Assembly (NCBI GenBank): GCA_021647365.1 | Contig: JAKIUW010000038.1 | Span: forward strand, 1 to 23,311 | Reading direction: 5' to 3' | DNA: 23,311 nucleotides | Origin: Cocleimonas sp. | Lineage (GTDB): Bacteria; Pseudomonadota; Gammaproteobacteria; Thiotrichales; Thiotrichaceae | In this document: in pieces, positions 15,697-23,311 of the stretch | Numbering within the stretch: the first letter of the stretch is position 1 | How the letters are laid out: each line of letters begins with the position of its first letter | The notes under the pieces: generated by a model | Told to the model about the DNA's origin: nothing | Seen by the model: the letters and a program-made list of their open reading frames with translations, nothing else | Database searches by the model: none | Program-made: the position numbers and the translations under genes

Positions 15697-17380
15697 TTAT
15701 GGGCTCCAGTTAGAAGGAGTGAAAACCTGTGGTATAGGGTCACGGGTTTGCTTGTCTGCATGAAGTTTAATATGATCTTTCTCTATTTTTACAAACACAG
15801 TCCCAGTAATTTCTTTAGTTTTGTGTGTTAGTTCTATTTCATAATCAAAACCTGCATCAGCAAAATCTACAGAAGTAATATCGACATCACCACTTGTAAA
15901 TTTATGTCCAGGCCAAAATTCTTTTTCTATGAGACTTTTCAAAGCTGGATCAACAACAGTACCAGTTGATGAACTTTCCATATTTGCCTTAAAATTCGAA
16001 AAATTCGGATTATCTTGTTGAACTGAATAAGATTTTCCTATTGAAGAATATTTAATTTGTGACTCAGTTTCATGTTGAACTTTCAATCTTCCTCCAGGAT
16101 TGTTTGGTACTCCTATCATCTGTAAAGTCATATCTATGTGTTCATCTGATTTAATTAAAGGAAGAATCCATGTCACTTTATCGTGGTTAACTTGTACAGG
16201 AGGAGGGGATAAAAATTTAGCATTACCTATAGCAAAAAAGCCACTTAGTATCTCATAAACATTTACATCCCAGATAGGAAATGGGCAGATATTAAGTATT
16301 CTTATATTCAAAATATCATCGTCACGAGTGAGGGTTTTAGTAATTATCAGATCACATTTCTTTACAGTAACTTCGGCATAATTTATTGTATCCTCGATAG
16401 ACGCTGGCTCTCCATTATTATATGAAATTTTAGAACTTGGATCATGAACTGGGACAGTGATATCTTTTAATTGATCGCAGATGTCAACTTTAATATTAAA
16501 TCTATAAGTAAACAATGCTTTATTCTCAAGAACTGGAATTGGAGGTAATAACATTTTTCCTGTTGATTCAAAAACTTTTCCAGCTTGGTCTAGACGATTT
16601 TTTAAGTTATCAGAAGTTCCTCTACTTATCACAGAGTGTGAGAACGATCCAGCCACAGGTTGTAGGGGATTTGTTAGGCTACCTTCTATTGAAATATTTC
16701 TTGTAGTTAAAAGGTTCTTATACTTATCTGCAATTTTTTGAAATATAAGAGCTAAATGATTAGGGTTAGATGTAGTGTAGTGCTTTCCTCCCGTCCAGTT
16801 AGAAATAAGCTGTAAAGCAAAAAAGTCAAGAGAGCCTAAGCCTACTGTATAAATTGGTACTTGCATTGGCTCAAATAAGGTAAGTAGTTCCTCAATTCTA
16901 GCATCTTGTCCTGATGGTTCTGGAAGACCATCAGAAAAGAAGATGCCATATTGAATTGGTTTAGTTGCTTGTTTTAAAAGAGCGATACCTTCCTCTAGCG
17001 CGCTAACATAATTAGTGAAACCAGATGCCCCAAATTGTCCTATAAATTTTTTTTGCTTGCTTAAAGTCATTTGTGAATTGATTTACGGTAGTATTATTGT
17101 TAAATATAATAATACCTACTTCGTCGTAGGCAGGTTGAAGAATATCAATAATTGCAGTTGCAGCTTCTTTCATTTTTATTATTCTTCCTTCATGCCCCAT
17201 AGAACCTGAAGTATCCAAAATTAATACAATTTGCCTGGAAACAGGTATTTCTTGAGTTATACCTTCTCCTGATACTGTGACCTCCACACTAAGTTCATAA
17301 CTTGGATAGATTTCATTTGTAGGTGAAACTTTAGTAACTGAAGATATATGTGGATATTGATACTTTTTACTCGAAGACAT
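15697..17380 (-). pseudogene. Von Willebrand factor A-domain protein, frame split at an A8 run
   Basis: The coding strand starts at 17380 and the intact product would be about 560 residues. The von Willebrand factor A domain has the metal-site motif DTSGS at residues 56-60 and continues past the break with GFTNYVSALEEGI and FSDGLPEPSG. Beyond it lie beta-rich regions, one (CDLIITKTLTRDDDILNIR) resembling DUF11/Ig-like repeats. There is no signal peptide. The frame breaks at a run of eight A on the coding strand (T8 at 17047-17054). The first 122-codon frame ends soon after, and the remaining 449 codons continue in the next frame. Seven A would restore KQAKKFIGQFGASG. It could be a true mutation, a sequencing error or a site of slippage. 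AGGA lies 13 bases before the start. Confidence 0.85.
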
Positions 17381-17638
17381 TCTAAATTATCCTAATAAAT
17401 TATTGATATAATTTGATTTAAAAATCAAGTGTTTATCATGAAATATATAATGAATATATGTAGTTTCTATATAACTACATTCAGGATTTCCTAATTTTTA
17501 AAGAATCCTTGAATGAATTTACTAGTTCATTTTTCTTCGTAGAGTCATAAAGTAATAATACCTCCTTTGAAAAAGGTACTTGAATAATTTGAGAGTAGTG
17601 AACCGGGTTCAAACTGAAACAAACTATGGAGTCCTAGA
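17381..17638. other. Gap between two minus-strand genes, with hairpins
   Basis: The gap between the M15-like gene and the von Willebrand gene holds several hairpins: TGTAGTT/AACTACA at 17459-17479, ATTCAGGATT with AATCCTTGAAT at 17479-17514, and AATGAA/TTCATT with a T run at 17512-17535. On the minus strand AAAGGAGGT near 17570 precedes only an eight-codon frame, MTLRRKMN. These look like a termination or attenuation region for the upstream gene plus a promoter for the next. Confidence 0.4.
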
Positions 17639-18241
17639 TTATAGTTTTATTTTCTTATCAGGGTAGCTTTTATAGAACCAAGAGCGTGATCCTTTTGGAC
17701 TCATGATACCAATGTGAAGCGTTCGTGCGCCCATACCTAAGGAGATTTCTAATTGAGGATTCTCATTTGCTAAGCTTCTAACTAACTGTTCAGCCTTGCG
17801 ACGATCACCACTACTTTTAAAATCAAAATCACCGCTACATGCATTTGGATGGTCACTGTCTAATTCAGATGTTGCAACTAATTCATTATATGACATAGGG
17901 CGGTAAACATTTCTCAATTTTATTGGACTATCAATCAATTCTCGCATTAAGTCACCAATACTTAAAACCAGCATCACCCAAGGCCAAAGATGTAATGGGG
18001 GGATAAGAACATCAAACCCCGCTATTTTTGCTTTAGCTGGGTGGTTTGGAGTAATTACCTCTTTGACCGAAAAAAATTGTATAAGATTATCCTCTATATA
18101 TTGAGCTAAATCAGTTTCTTCCCCTGGAGAGTATTTCTGTACATTTATGAAGTCCTGAAAAAGATTAAAGACCCCTCCTGAGTTTATCAATTGATCGTGC
18201 TTGTTTTCTGCCATTTCAGTTGTTACAAAAAATTCTGCCAT
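17639..18241 (-). CDS. M15-peptidase-like protein
   Basis: A 200-residue protein whose C-terminal half follows the pattern of M15-type zinc peptidases (D-Ala-D-Ala carboxypeptidase or endolysin fold). It has NVYRPMSYNELV with R114, then SDHPNACSGDFDF with H131 and D138 at the family's HxxxxxxD spacing, and later TLHIGI with H176 as the third ligand. The usual catalytic acid before the last His is not obvious. The N-terminal half is probably helical and unassigned. There is no signal peptide or membrane anchor. GAGGAAATTATC precedes the ATG. It lies upstream of the von Willebrand gene on the same strand and is divergent from the two large paralogues. A peptidoglycan or other peptide substrate is an inference; the fold may also serve a non-enzymatic role. 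Confidence 0.65.
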   Translation of the reverse strand: MAEFFVTTEMAENKHDQLINSGGVFNLFQDFINVQKYSPGEETDLAQYIEDNLIQFFSVKEVITPNHPAKAKIAGFDVLIPPLHLWPWVMLVLSIGDLMRELIDSPIKLRNVYRPMSYNELVATSELDSDHPNACSGDFDFKSSGDRRKAEQLVRSLANENPQLEISLGMGARTLHIGIMSPKGSRSWFYKSYPDKKIKL

Positions 18242-18482
18242 GATAATTTCCTCAGCTTAAACAAGAATAAATAAATGCATGTAGTTACTCAATCAATATA
18301 AAAATATCATGAATAAATTATTTCATAATAATCATGATGGGAAATACTGTAACTAAGGAAAGTGTAGTAGAACTCGTGATAAAAACAACTACTACCATCA
18401 AAAATTTTAAATATATGTGTGGACTTAAACTCTTTTATCTACTACATATATAGAAAATGAATAACAATTAAGGAGGTAAGTG
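18242..18482. promoter_or_regulatory. Divergent promoter region with two inverted repeats
   Basis: This region separates the minus-strand M15-like gene from the plus-strand large protein and must hold both promoters. Perfect inverted repeats are ATCATGA/TCATGAT at 18306-18312 and 18332-18338, and GTAGTAG/CTACTAC at 18364-18370 and 18389-18395. A very strong Shine-Dalgarno, AGGAGG at 18471-18476, ends the region. The symmetry suggests joint control of the two transcripts, but no regulator gene is next to it. Confidence 0.5.
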
Positions 18483-19946
18483 ATGGGACAAAGAAGCATA
18501 AATGACCTTGGCGAGACTATGCTGACTCAGCTGAATGAAATTGTTAATGGTGGTGATGATACAGTAAAAGCCCAGCCAAATTCATTCGTCTCTTGGTGTC
18601 AACCAGGCATACCATTTGAAGAATCAGATTTTGATTTTGCCGTAAAAGGTCTGGGTGGTGGGGCTGATGCTGAGGAGGATAAGCTCTTACTTCAGCAAGC
18701 ATTTAATTTCTCTCAAGTTGTTGATTTTATTCCTGATGCAAGTGGGCTTTATAAAGATGATCAGCAACAAGCAATATTTCGCACGTCAGAAGCGCGCTTA
18801 AGCCATATGTATCACGAAATACTGAATTTGAGTAGAGTGGTTGACACGCCTCTGACAGAAAAAGAAAAAGAGAAGATAGAAAAATTTCGCAACCTTCTGT
18901 GGGTAAAGAAAGAAGAGAAAAATATTGTTACGGATGAAAAAAAAGTTGTGACAGCCGCAGGTCCAATTCAGGAAGCTTATGATAATGCACTTGATAAATA
19001 TATTGATGCTTCTATGTCATATGGTATGGCTAGAATTCAGGCTGAAGGAGCAACAGGTGTAGACGGAAAAGCTGCTGTAGCAAACTTTTCTGTTAATGGA
19101 GATCTATTGAGGTTAAAAGTAAAAAGGGCAGAACAAGAGTGGGAATCACGGGGCCATCGGAGTGATGTTGATGCGATCAATGCATATATTGCACAAGTAA
19201 CTGGTAAATCAATGCTTCTCTGGAAACAGCGATTGATTGATAACTACAATGATTCTTTGCGTGACTCTTTGAATCAAGGTGGGCAATTCTTCTACTCAAC
19301 GGTAATACCAGGGAATTTTGCCCATGCTAAAGGATGGACTAACTACTCTGTATACCATTCCGAGCAATCGTCAACTACCACTAAGGAGCGTACAAGCTGG
19401 AAAGCTGGGGGCAAGATGAACTTTGGGTTGTTTAGTATTGGTGGTGATGGAGGTAGCTCAAAATCTACACAAACTGGAGAATTTTCAGTTTCAGATTTTC
19501 GGATGGAGTTCGAAATGGCTCAAGTATTAGTTTCTAGGCCAGGCATGTACCCAGAGTTCTTCATGAATAGAGGATGGGACTTGGATGCTGGTCATGGTTG
19601 GCATTTTGACGGCCTACCATCAGATGGTGAAGATCCACCAAAAGGCTTATTTGTTGCTTATCCGACCACTATTCTTTTTGTTAGAAATGTAAAAATTACT
19701 TCGAAGGAGTTTTCATCTGAATATAAAAAATTCGCTAAAGAAATTAGTGGAAGTGCTGGTGTTGGATGGGGACCCTTTTCGTTAAAAGGAAGTGCGAGCA
19801 GTAGTGAAGAAACCAATCATTTTGAATCTACGACTGATGGAAGCGAATTAACAGTATCTGGTATGCAGATAATTGGGTTTAAGAATCATATTATTAATAA
19901 AGCACCTAATCTAGCTGAAGGCATAGATAAAGAGAACTTGGTTTAA
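18483..19946 (+). CDS. Large unknown protein A of a paralogous pair
   Basis: A 487-residue protein I do not recognise. A GTG three bases upstream is in frame, but the ATG at 18483 lies six bases after AGGAGG and is the better start. The N-terminal 230 residues are acidic and mainly helical, with a Lys/Glu-rich stretch EKEKEKIEKF. The second half is rich in Gly, Ser and aromatic residues, with KGWTNYSVYHSEQSS and MNFGLFSIGGDGGSS, and looks like beta structure. There is no signal peptide or membrane helix. The following gene shares its layout and scattered blocks: HMYHEILN with DVYDDILN, YIDASMSYG with FYDASITLR, and VRNVKI with AKNIHI. Both probably belong to one cytoplasmic or leaderless assembly together with the divergent vWA and M15-like proteins. 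Confidence 0.75.
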   Translation: MGQRSINDLGETMLTQLNEIVNGGDDTVKAQPNSFVSWCQPGIPFEESDFDFAVKGLGGGADAEEDKLLLQQAFNFSQVVDFIPDASGLYKDDQQQAIFRTSEARLSHMYHEILNLSRVVDTPLTEKEKEKIEKFRNLLWVKKEEKNIVTDEKKVVTAAGPIQEAYDNALDKYIDASMSYGMARIQAEGATGVDGKAAVANFSVNGDLLRLKVKRAEQEWESRGHRSDVDAINAYIAQVTGKSMLLWKQRLIDNYNDSLRDSLNQGGQFFYSTVIPGNFAHAKGWTNYSVYHSEQSSTTTKERTSWKAGGKMNFGLFSIGGDGGSSKSTQTGEFSVSDFRMEFEMAQVLVSRPGMYPEFFMNRGWDLDAGHGWHFDGLPSDGEDPPKGLFVAYPTTILFVRNVKITSKEFSSEYKKFAKEISGSAGVGWGPFSLKGSASSSEETNHFESTTDGSELTVSGMQIIGFKNHIINKAPNLAEGIDKENLV

Positions 19947-19987
19947 GTTCAAGACTGAAGGTAGTTCTATATAATGAGGGTCGTATT

Positions 19988-21505
19988 ATGGATTCCGACA
20001 TTGCGTTAGCGTTAATGGAGAAAGCCCGCAGGGTATATGAAAGTGAAAATACTTATCTATCATTTCCAGTATCTCCAATTTCATTTAAAGCAGAGGAGTT
20101 GAATTTTTTTGAGGATTCTGGTGATGATGAAACAGGTAAAAAAGCATTAAATAGTAACGCCCAATTCTCGCGGCTTGTGAATCTAATCCCAACTGGTTTG
20201 ATATTTCCCCCAGATGAGGAAAGATACTTATGGGATGTATATGATGATATTTTAAATACATCGATTGTTGCTTTTTCTGATAGAACTACCGAAGAAGAGG
20301 TAGAATATCGAAAGGTTCTGGACTTTCTTTATGATGAAACTGTTGATGGAATTCGCGTAGCATCAAGTGTGTATTCAAAATACCAAGAGTTCTATGATGC
20401 AAGTATCACTTTGCGAGAGGAATTCAATGCAGAAAAGATTGAAGCTGAGTTATCTGATTCTAATGAATTAAAACAGCAATGGGGAAAAGAACGGCTACCA
20501 GAATGGAGGAAGCGATTTGATGCTCTTGATATGGAGTGGAGGGGGAATGGGTCAAAGGACAAAATCGAACAAGTCAAGCGAAGAGAGAAATCTCTAGCTG
20601 AGCGCTCTCCTATCAGCACATGGAGTGAGTGGTCATCTATGTTTGATAAAGACCTAGATATGGATACAGATATTCAGTCACTTCCTTTTGTGAGAACAAG
20701 ATATTTGCCTTTTAATGCAACTCAAGATGGGAGTTGGACCAAATTTAGTATGTCAAAGCCAGTGGCGAAACAGTTGATAATGGAAGCACCAGAAGAGCTT
20801 AGGAAAAAGCTTGAAGGGCAATCAATAGCATTGGACAAGCTTACAACACTAACTTTTGAATATAGCACTGCTAAAATAGATCGATTTTGGTTTACACCAC
20901 AGCTTTTTAACTCGCATTTTTTTAAATATTCCAAATTAATTTCAGAAGGGACTGACAGTAAAGATGGTCGTTGCCCCGCATATATAGCAGGAGTGGTTTT
21001 TGCAAAAAATATTCATATAGTGCAACAAAAACATCACAAAAAAACAAATCCTACACTCATGAATGCATTCCCTATTTTTAGTTTTGCGAACCCAAAAAAA
21101 GCTAAAATATTTAAGGCTACCCAAATGAAAATCAAGTCAATGAAGCTTATGGCTACTCCTTTTACAGGAGCAACTTTGAAAAGATCTAAGAATGAGAGTA
21201 TTAAAAGTAGTGCTTTTAGAAATAAGTCGATAGTTTCCCATATGATGACTTTAGCAGTGCCTCGTACGAAGAAACCGCTTGTAAAGAGTGCCCCTAAGAT
21301 GACTCGATTAAATGTAGCTAGAATGTCTCCTGTAATAACTCTGTTTAATCAAGAAAAAACTTCTATGAAACCTACGAATAAACCAAATTCTTCCAAACCT
21401 GCTTCTCCAGAAAACGATGAATCGATTTATATTTTGGCATTCATTTGTAAGAAAGTACCTAAATGTCCAGATCCTGATCTTAGCCTCACATGGAGTTTTG
21501 AATAA
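19988..21505 (+). CDS. Large unknown protein B of a paralogous pair
   Basis: A 505-residue protein, 41 bases after protein A, with GAGGG before the ATG. Residues about 60-340 follow the order of blocks in protein A (FSRLVNLIP with FSQVVDFIP; DMEWRGNGSKD with EQEWESRGHRSD; FEYSTAKIDRFWFTPQLF with FEMAQVLVSRPGMYPEFF), so the two look like old duplicates. It differs by a strongly basic, low-complexity insertion of about 120 residues (about 360-470, rich in Lys, Ser and Thr). The C-terminus YILAFICKKVPKCPDPD recalls IIGFKNHIINKAPN near the end of protein A. No known domain is recognised and there is no signal peptide. The basic part could bind nucleic acid or acidic surfaces, which is a guess. 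Confidence 0.75.
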   Translation: MDSDIALALMEKARRVYESENTYLSFPVSPISFKAEELNFFEDSGDDETGKKALNSNAQFSRLVNLIPTGLIFPPDEERYLWDVYDDILNTSIVAFSDRTTEEEVEYRKVLDFLYDETVDGIRVASSVYSKYQEFYDASITLREEFNAEKIEAELSDSNELKQQWGKERLPEWRKRFDALDMEWRGNGSKDKIEQVKRREKSLAERSPISTWSEWSSMFDKDLDMDTDIQSLPFVRTRYLPFNATQDGSWTKFSMSKPVAKQLIMEAPEELRKKLEGQSIALDKLTTLTFEYSTAKIDRFWFTPQLFNSHFFKYSKLISEGTDSKDGRCPAYIAGVVFAKNIHIVQQKHHKKTNPTLMNAFPIFSFANPKKAKIFKATQMKIKSMKLMATPFTGATLKRSKNESIKSSAFRNKSIVSHMMTLAVPRTKKPLVKSAPKMTRLNVARMSPVITLFNQEKTSMKPTNKPNSSKPASPENDESIYILAFICKKVPKCPDPDLSLTWSFE

Positions 21506-21507
21506 TT

Positions 21508-21519
21508 ACTTTTAAAAGT
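21508..21519 (+). terminator. Weak palindrome after protein B
   Basis: ACTTTTAAAAGT is a 12-base palindrome starting three bases after the stop codon. It is A+T-rich with no clear T run, so it is at best a weak terminator. Confidence 0.25.
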
Positions 21520-21677
21520 CTAATACTCTAATACATAAATGGCTAATACGAAAATGTATGATTATATCCGTTATTATGATTGAAAAGATGTTCTCGACTT
21601 TAAGTATATAACTTCAAATGAGTATGAAAGCCCTCAAATTAATGTGTGTGAATTAAACCGACCGAGGATAGTAAATA

Positions 21678-22472
21678 ATGGCCAGTTTCTTTGAACAATT
21701 ACATAAGGTAATTAATCTTCTCGAAAGTGAGGGAAGCATCTCTTATCGTGCCATCAAGAGAGAGCTTGATATCGACGATGACGTACTTGAAGATATCAAG
21801 ACAGAGCTTGTCGAGGTAAAGAAAATCGCGAGAGATATAGACGGCAAGGTGCTTGAAGTGATATCAGAGAGTAGAAAGGTGGTAACTACAGCCTCTTTAG
21901 GTGAAGCAGTGGAAAGAACGAGCAGTACAATCATCAAAGTGTCAGATCAAGTCACACCAACTTCCGAACAGCTAAAGGGGGCTACTGAACACATAGCAAA
22001 TACTGGGGATGTCCTAGATGAACATAAACCAGTAAAGAGAAATTATCTTATTTTGTTGGGTGCAGCGTGTATTCTCGTTGGTGTTCTGCTTCCTTGGGTA
22101 TCTTTTCGTGTAAGTATAGATGGACTTGGAATGCATCGTGGCAGAGTAACTGGCTTGCACTTGATCCAGGGATTTCTCAGTATCGCTGTCGGCGTGTTTA
22201 GTGCTATTCTAAGTTTCGTTGCAGCTCGGAGGGGCATACCAGTCAAGGTAGTTGCATTGGTCATCATCATCATCGGGATTGTCGTGGTAGGGGTTGCATT
22301 CGATGTGATCACGGGAGTCAGCACGAATGATCTGTCAGGGTTTGGTGGAAATATTTCGATGGGTGTGAGGCAGACCCCAAAACTGGGAGTGTATGTTACG
22401 TTACTAGGGGGAGTCTTTCTCTTGCTTGGAGGTCTTATTGCGTTGATGCGGACGAGGAAACGTAAGAACTGA
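21678..22472 (+). CDS. Cyclase-leader-like domain fused to a four-helix membrane region
   Basis: A 264-residue protein. Residues 1-60 (FFEQLHKVINLLESEGSISY, AIKRELDIDDDVLEDIKTEL, KKIARDIDGKVL) resemble the N-terminal leader found on class III adenylate/guanylate cyclases with AAA and TPR domains, a small winged-helix-like or adaptor module. No cyclase, ATPase or TPR part follows. Instead there is a linker and four membrane helices at about residues 124-147, 165-187, 190-211 and 236-258, ending in a basic RTRKRKN tail. GAGGA precedes the ATG. The gene is visibly richer in G+C than its neighbours, which suggests separate acquisition. It may be a membrane partner that recruits another protein with the same leader domain; no such partner is in the window. 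Confidence 0.75.
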   Translation: MASFFEQLHKVINLLESEGSISYRAIKRELDIDDDVLEDIKTELVEVKKIARDIDGKVLEVISESRKVVTTASLGEAVERTSSTIIKVSDQVTPTSEQLKGATEHIANTGDVLDEHKPVKRNYLILLGAACILVGVLLPWVSFRVSIDGLGMHRGRVTGLHLIQGFLSIAVGVFSAILSFVAARRGIPVKVVALVIIIIGIVVVGVAFDVITGVSTNDLSGFGGNISMGVRQTPKLGVYVTLLGGVFLLLGGLIALMRTRKRKN

Positions 22473-22492
22473 TTTTGACTTCAGTTGTTTTC
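22467..22492 (+). terminator. Terminator candidate after the membrane protein
   Basis: AACTGA (overlapping the stop codon) and TCAGTT form a six-base stem with an eight-base loop, followed by GTTTT. A second hairpin, CAAGCTT/AAGCTTG with a TCG loop, lies at 22508-22524. Either could end the transcript; neither is strong. Confidence 0.4.
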
Positions 22493-22785
22493 AAGCTTGC
22501 TGCTTAACAAGCTTTCGAAGCTTGAGTTCAAATAACATCCTCAAGAAACATCACACTGTTATCTGATCACAATGCAGGTAGCTGTTTATTCAGTTAATGT
22601 TTACATGCCCGAGTTCTTGATTAAATCGGAAGCAGCGTCAATCTATCGCCCTTGTGGTTTCTGGTTTAAACTCGAATATAGAGATCCAACGGCAATAGGG
22701 CAATCCAAGATATTAACGTACTATTTTGTTACTAAGATTTAGTTAATGTTTTTCCTTGCAAAAGGATAGAACTAACTCGCCAACT
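22473..22785. other. Gene-free stretch with AAGCTT repeats
   Basis: Apart from the two hairpins and three AAGCTT copies in its first 55 bases, I see no gene or RNA in this stretch. Short frames on either strand lack ribosome sites and recognisable products. Confidence 0.5.
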
Positions 22786-23005
22786 CGTCTTATCTGCATA
22801 AAGATAAGTTACATAAATAGAGAGTACTTTTGCCAAGCATTTAGCAAAGTCAGGATCGTGCTTACCTCATTCATACTGATTGATTCTAGGGCTTGCAGAA
22901 AACTCATCAATATCTGATAGAATGCCCAACTGTTTTTGGGATACTCCTTTCGTTGCGCTAGCAATCTTTTGCCTATAAATGAAGTTTCTTCCTTCGTAAA
23001 TTAAC
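22786..23005 (-). pseudogene. Degenerate second copy of the XRE repressor gene
   Basis: Read on the minus strand, the sequence gives ATKGVSQKQLGILSDIDEF, then SASPRINQYE, a TGA stop, GKHDPDFAKCLAKVL and VTYLYADKT. This matches the XRE protein at 673-993 almost residue for residue through the helix-turn-helix, with an in-frame stop, a small deletion (the STA of DFSTAKRL) and a damaged start. The C-terminal tail is missing. Both copies lie on the same strand, near opposite ends of the segment. It is therefore a decayed paralogue, not a misassembled duplicate. Confidence 0.88.
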
Positions 23006-23114
23006 TTTAATGCTTCAATAAATGAGTTTAAGAGAGCTTTTGTGTTACCTCACAGACAATAACTCGCTCCATCTTGTTGTATAACCTTGTGACAAATGAT
23101 TCTGGTTCATATAC
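23006..23114. other. Short gap before the right IS copy
   Basis: No gene is seen between the XRE remnant and the tip of the IS21-family element at 23115. The inner flanks of the two IS copies (just after 126 and just before 23115) show no matching direct repeat. Confidence 0.4.
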
Positions 23115-23311
23115 TGTCAATGAGCATCCAAAATTGACCCACATAGGCATCGAATATTGACCCACCCTTGGGTTGTTATTTTAACGCCTTTTGTTGGCTT
23201 TGTTTAAACCGATATGAATCATTTTTAGTCTCTATAATTGAGCAGTGATGCGTCACTCTATCGAGTAATGCTGTGGTCATTTTTGCATCACCAAACACAC
23301 TCATCCACTCT
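23115..23311 (-). mobile_element. IS21-family element, inward-facing end (right copy, partial)
   Basis: This is the same element end as at 1-126, in the opposite orientation, with its tip TGTCAATGAGC at 23115 and the same two transposase-binding repeats. It continues off the right edge of the window. With the left copy it brackets about 23 kb with istB 3' ends facing inward. Confidence 0.9.
23176..23311 (-). CDS. istB: IstB transposition helper ATPase, C-terminal part
   Basis: The last 44 codons of istB are visible on the minus strand, beginning EWMSVFGDAKMTTALLDRVT and ending with the same tail as the left copy. VFGDAKMTTALLDRVTHHCSII is the characteristic IstB C-terminal region of the AAA+ helper for IS21 transposition. 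The 5' part lies outside the window, so its integrity cannot be judged. The stop is TAA, read from 23178 down to 23176. Confidence 0.92.
   Translation of the reverse strand, partial: EWMSVFGDAKMTTALLDRVTHHCSIIETKNDSYRFKQSQQKALK

Noticed and set aside
17555..17580. Minus-strand gene suggested by a strong AAAGGAGGT site
   Set aside because: The only ATG nearby opens an eight-codon frame; it is more likely a remnant or chance match.
22043..22324. Minus-strand frame of 93 codons rich in Thr and Met
   Set aside because: It is opposite the membrane helices of the plus-strand gene and lacks a ribosome site; its composition is the reverse of hydrophobic codons.

Overview
The window is an A+T-rich accessory region, probably from a low-GC gammaproteobacterium. 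The tRNA-Asn remnant, the Shine-Dalgarno style and the protein families fit that group, but no core gene is present to fix the taxon. Both edges lie inside copies of one IS21-family element in opposite orientation. Their istB 3' ends point inward, and they match at 125 of 126 bases. The roughly 23 kb between them is therefore framed like a composite transposon or an inversion-prone segment.

Left part (127-2071): a small ribbon-helix-helix protein resembling plasmid TraJ/MobC relaxosome proteins, behind a repeat-rich leader that could be an oriT remnant. Then an XRE-type repressor faces a glycine-repeat membrane protein across two near-identical palindromic operators, followed by a small unknown gene. 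A degenerate second copy of the XRE gene lies at the far right (about 22786-23005).

Defence block (2171-14776): a SNF2-type helicase, a VapBC-like toxin-antitoxin pair, a long Mod-like beta-class adenine methyltransferase and a Res-like helicase with a C-terminal nuclease-like segment. The last two overlap by one base. The helicase, methyltransferase and Res-like genes form a restriction-like triad with the toxin-antitoxin pair inserted in it. Then come a metallophosphoesterase gene broken by two homopolymer indels and a Fic toxin preceded by an antitoxin that appears to join a ribbon-helix-helix part to a VbhA-type inhibitory tail. The block ends at 15000 with the 3' half of a tRNA-Asn gene and its terminator, the usual scar of integration into a tRNA gene.

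Right part (15361-22472): a poorly known cluster. It holds a small ORF with an in-frame TGA, a von Willebrand factor A protein split by one extra A in an A8 run, an M15-peptidase-like protein, two tandem large proteins that look like diverged paralogues, and a four-helix membrane protein. The N-terminus of the last resembles the leader domain found on some class III adenylate cyclases. This cluster is the best candidate for an undescribed system. Three homopolymer indels in the window may be real decay or sequencing error, so the broken genes should be read with that caution.
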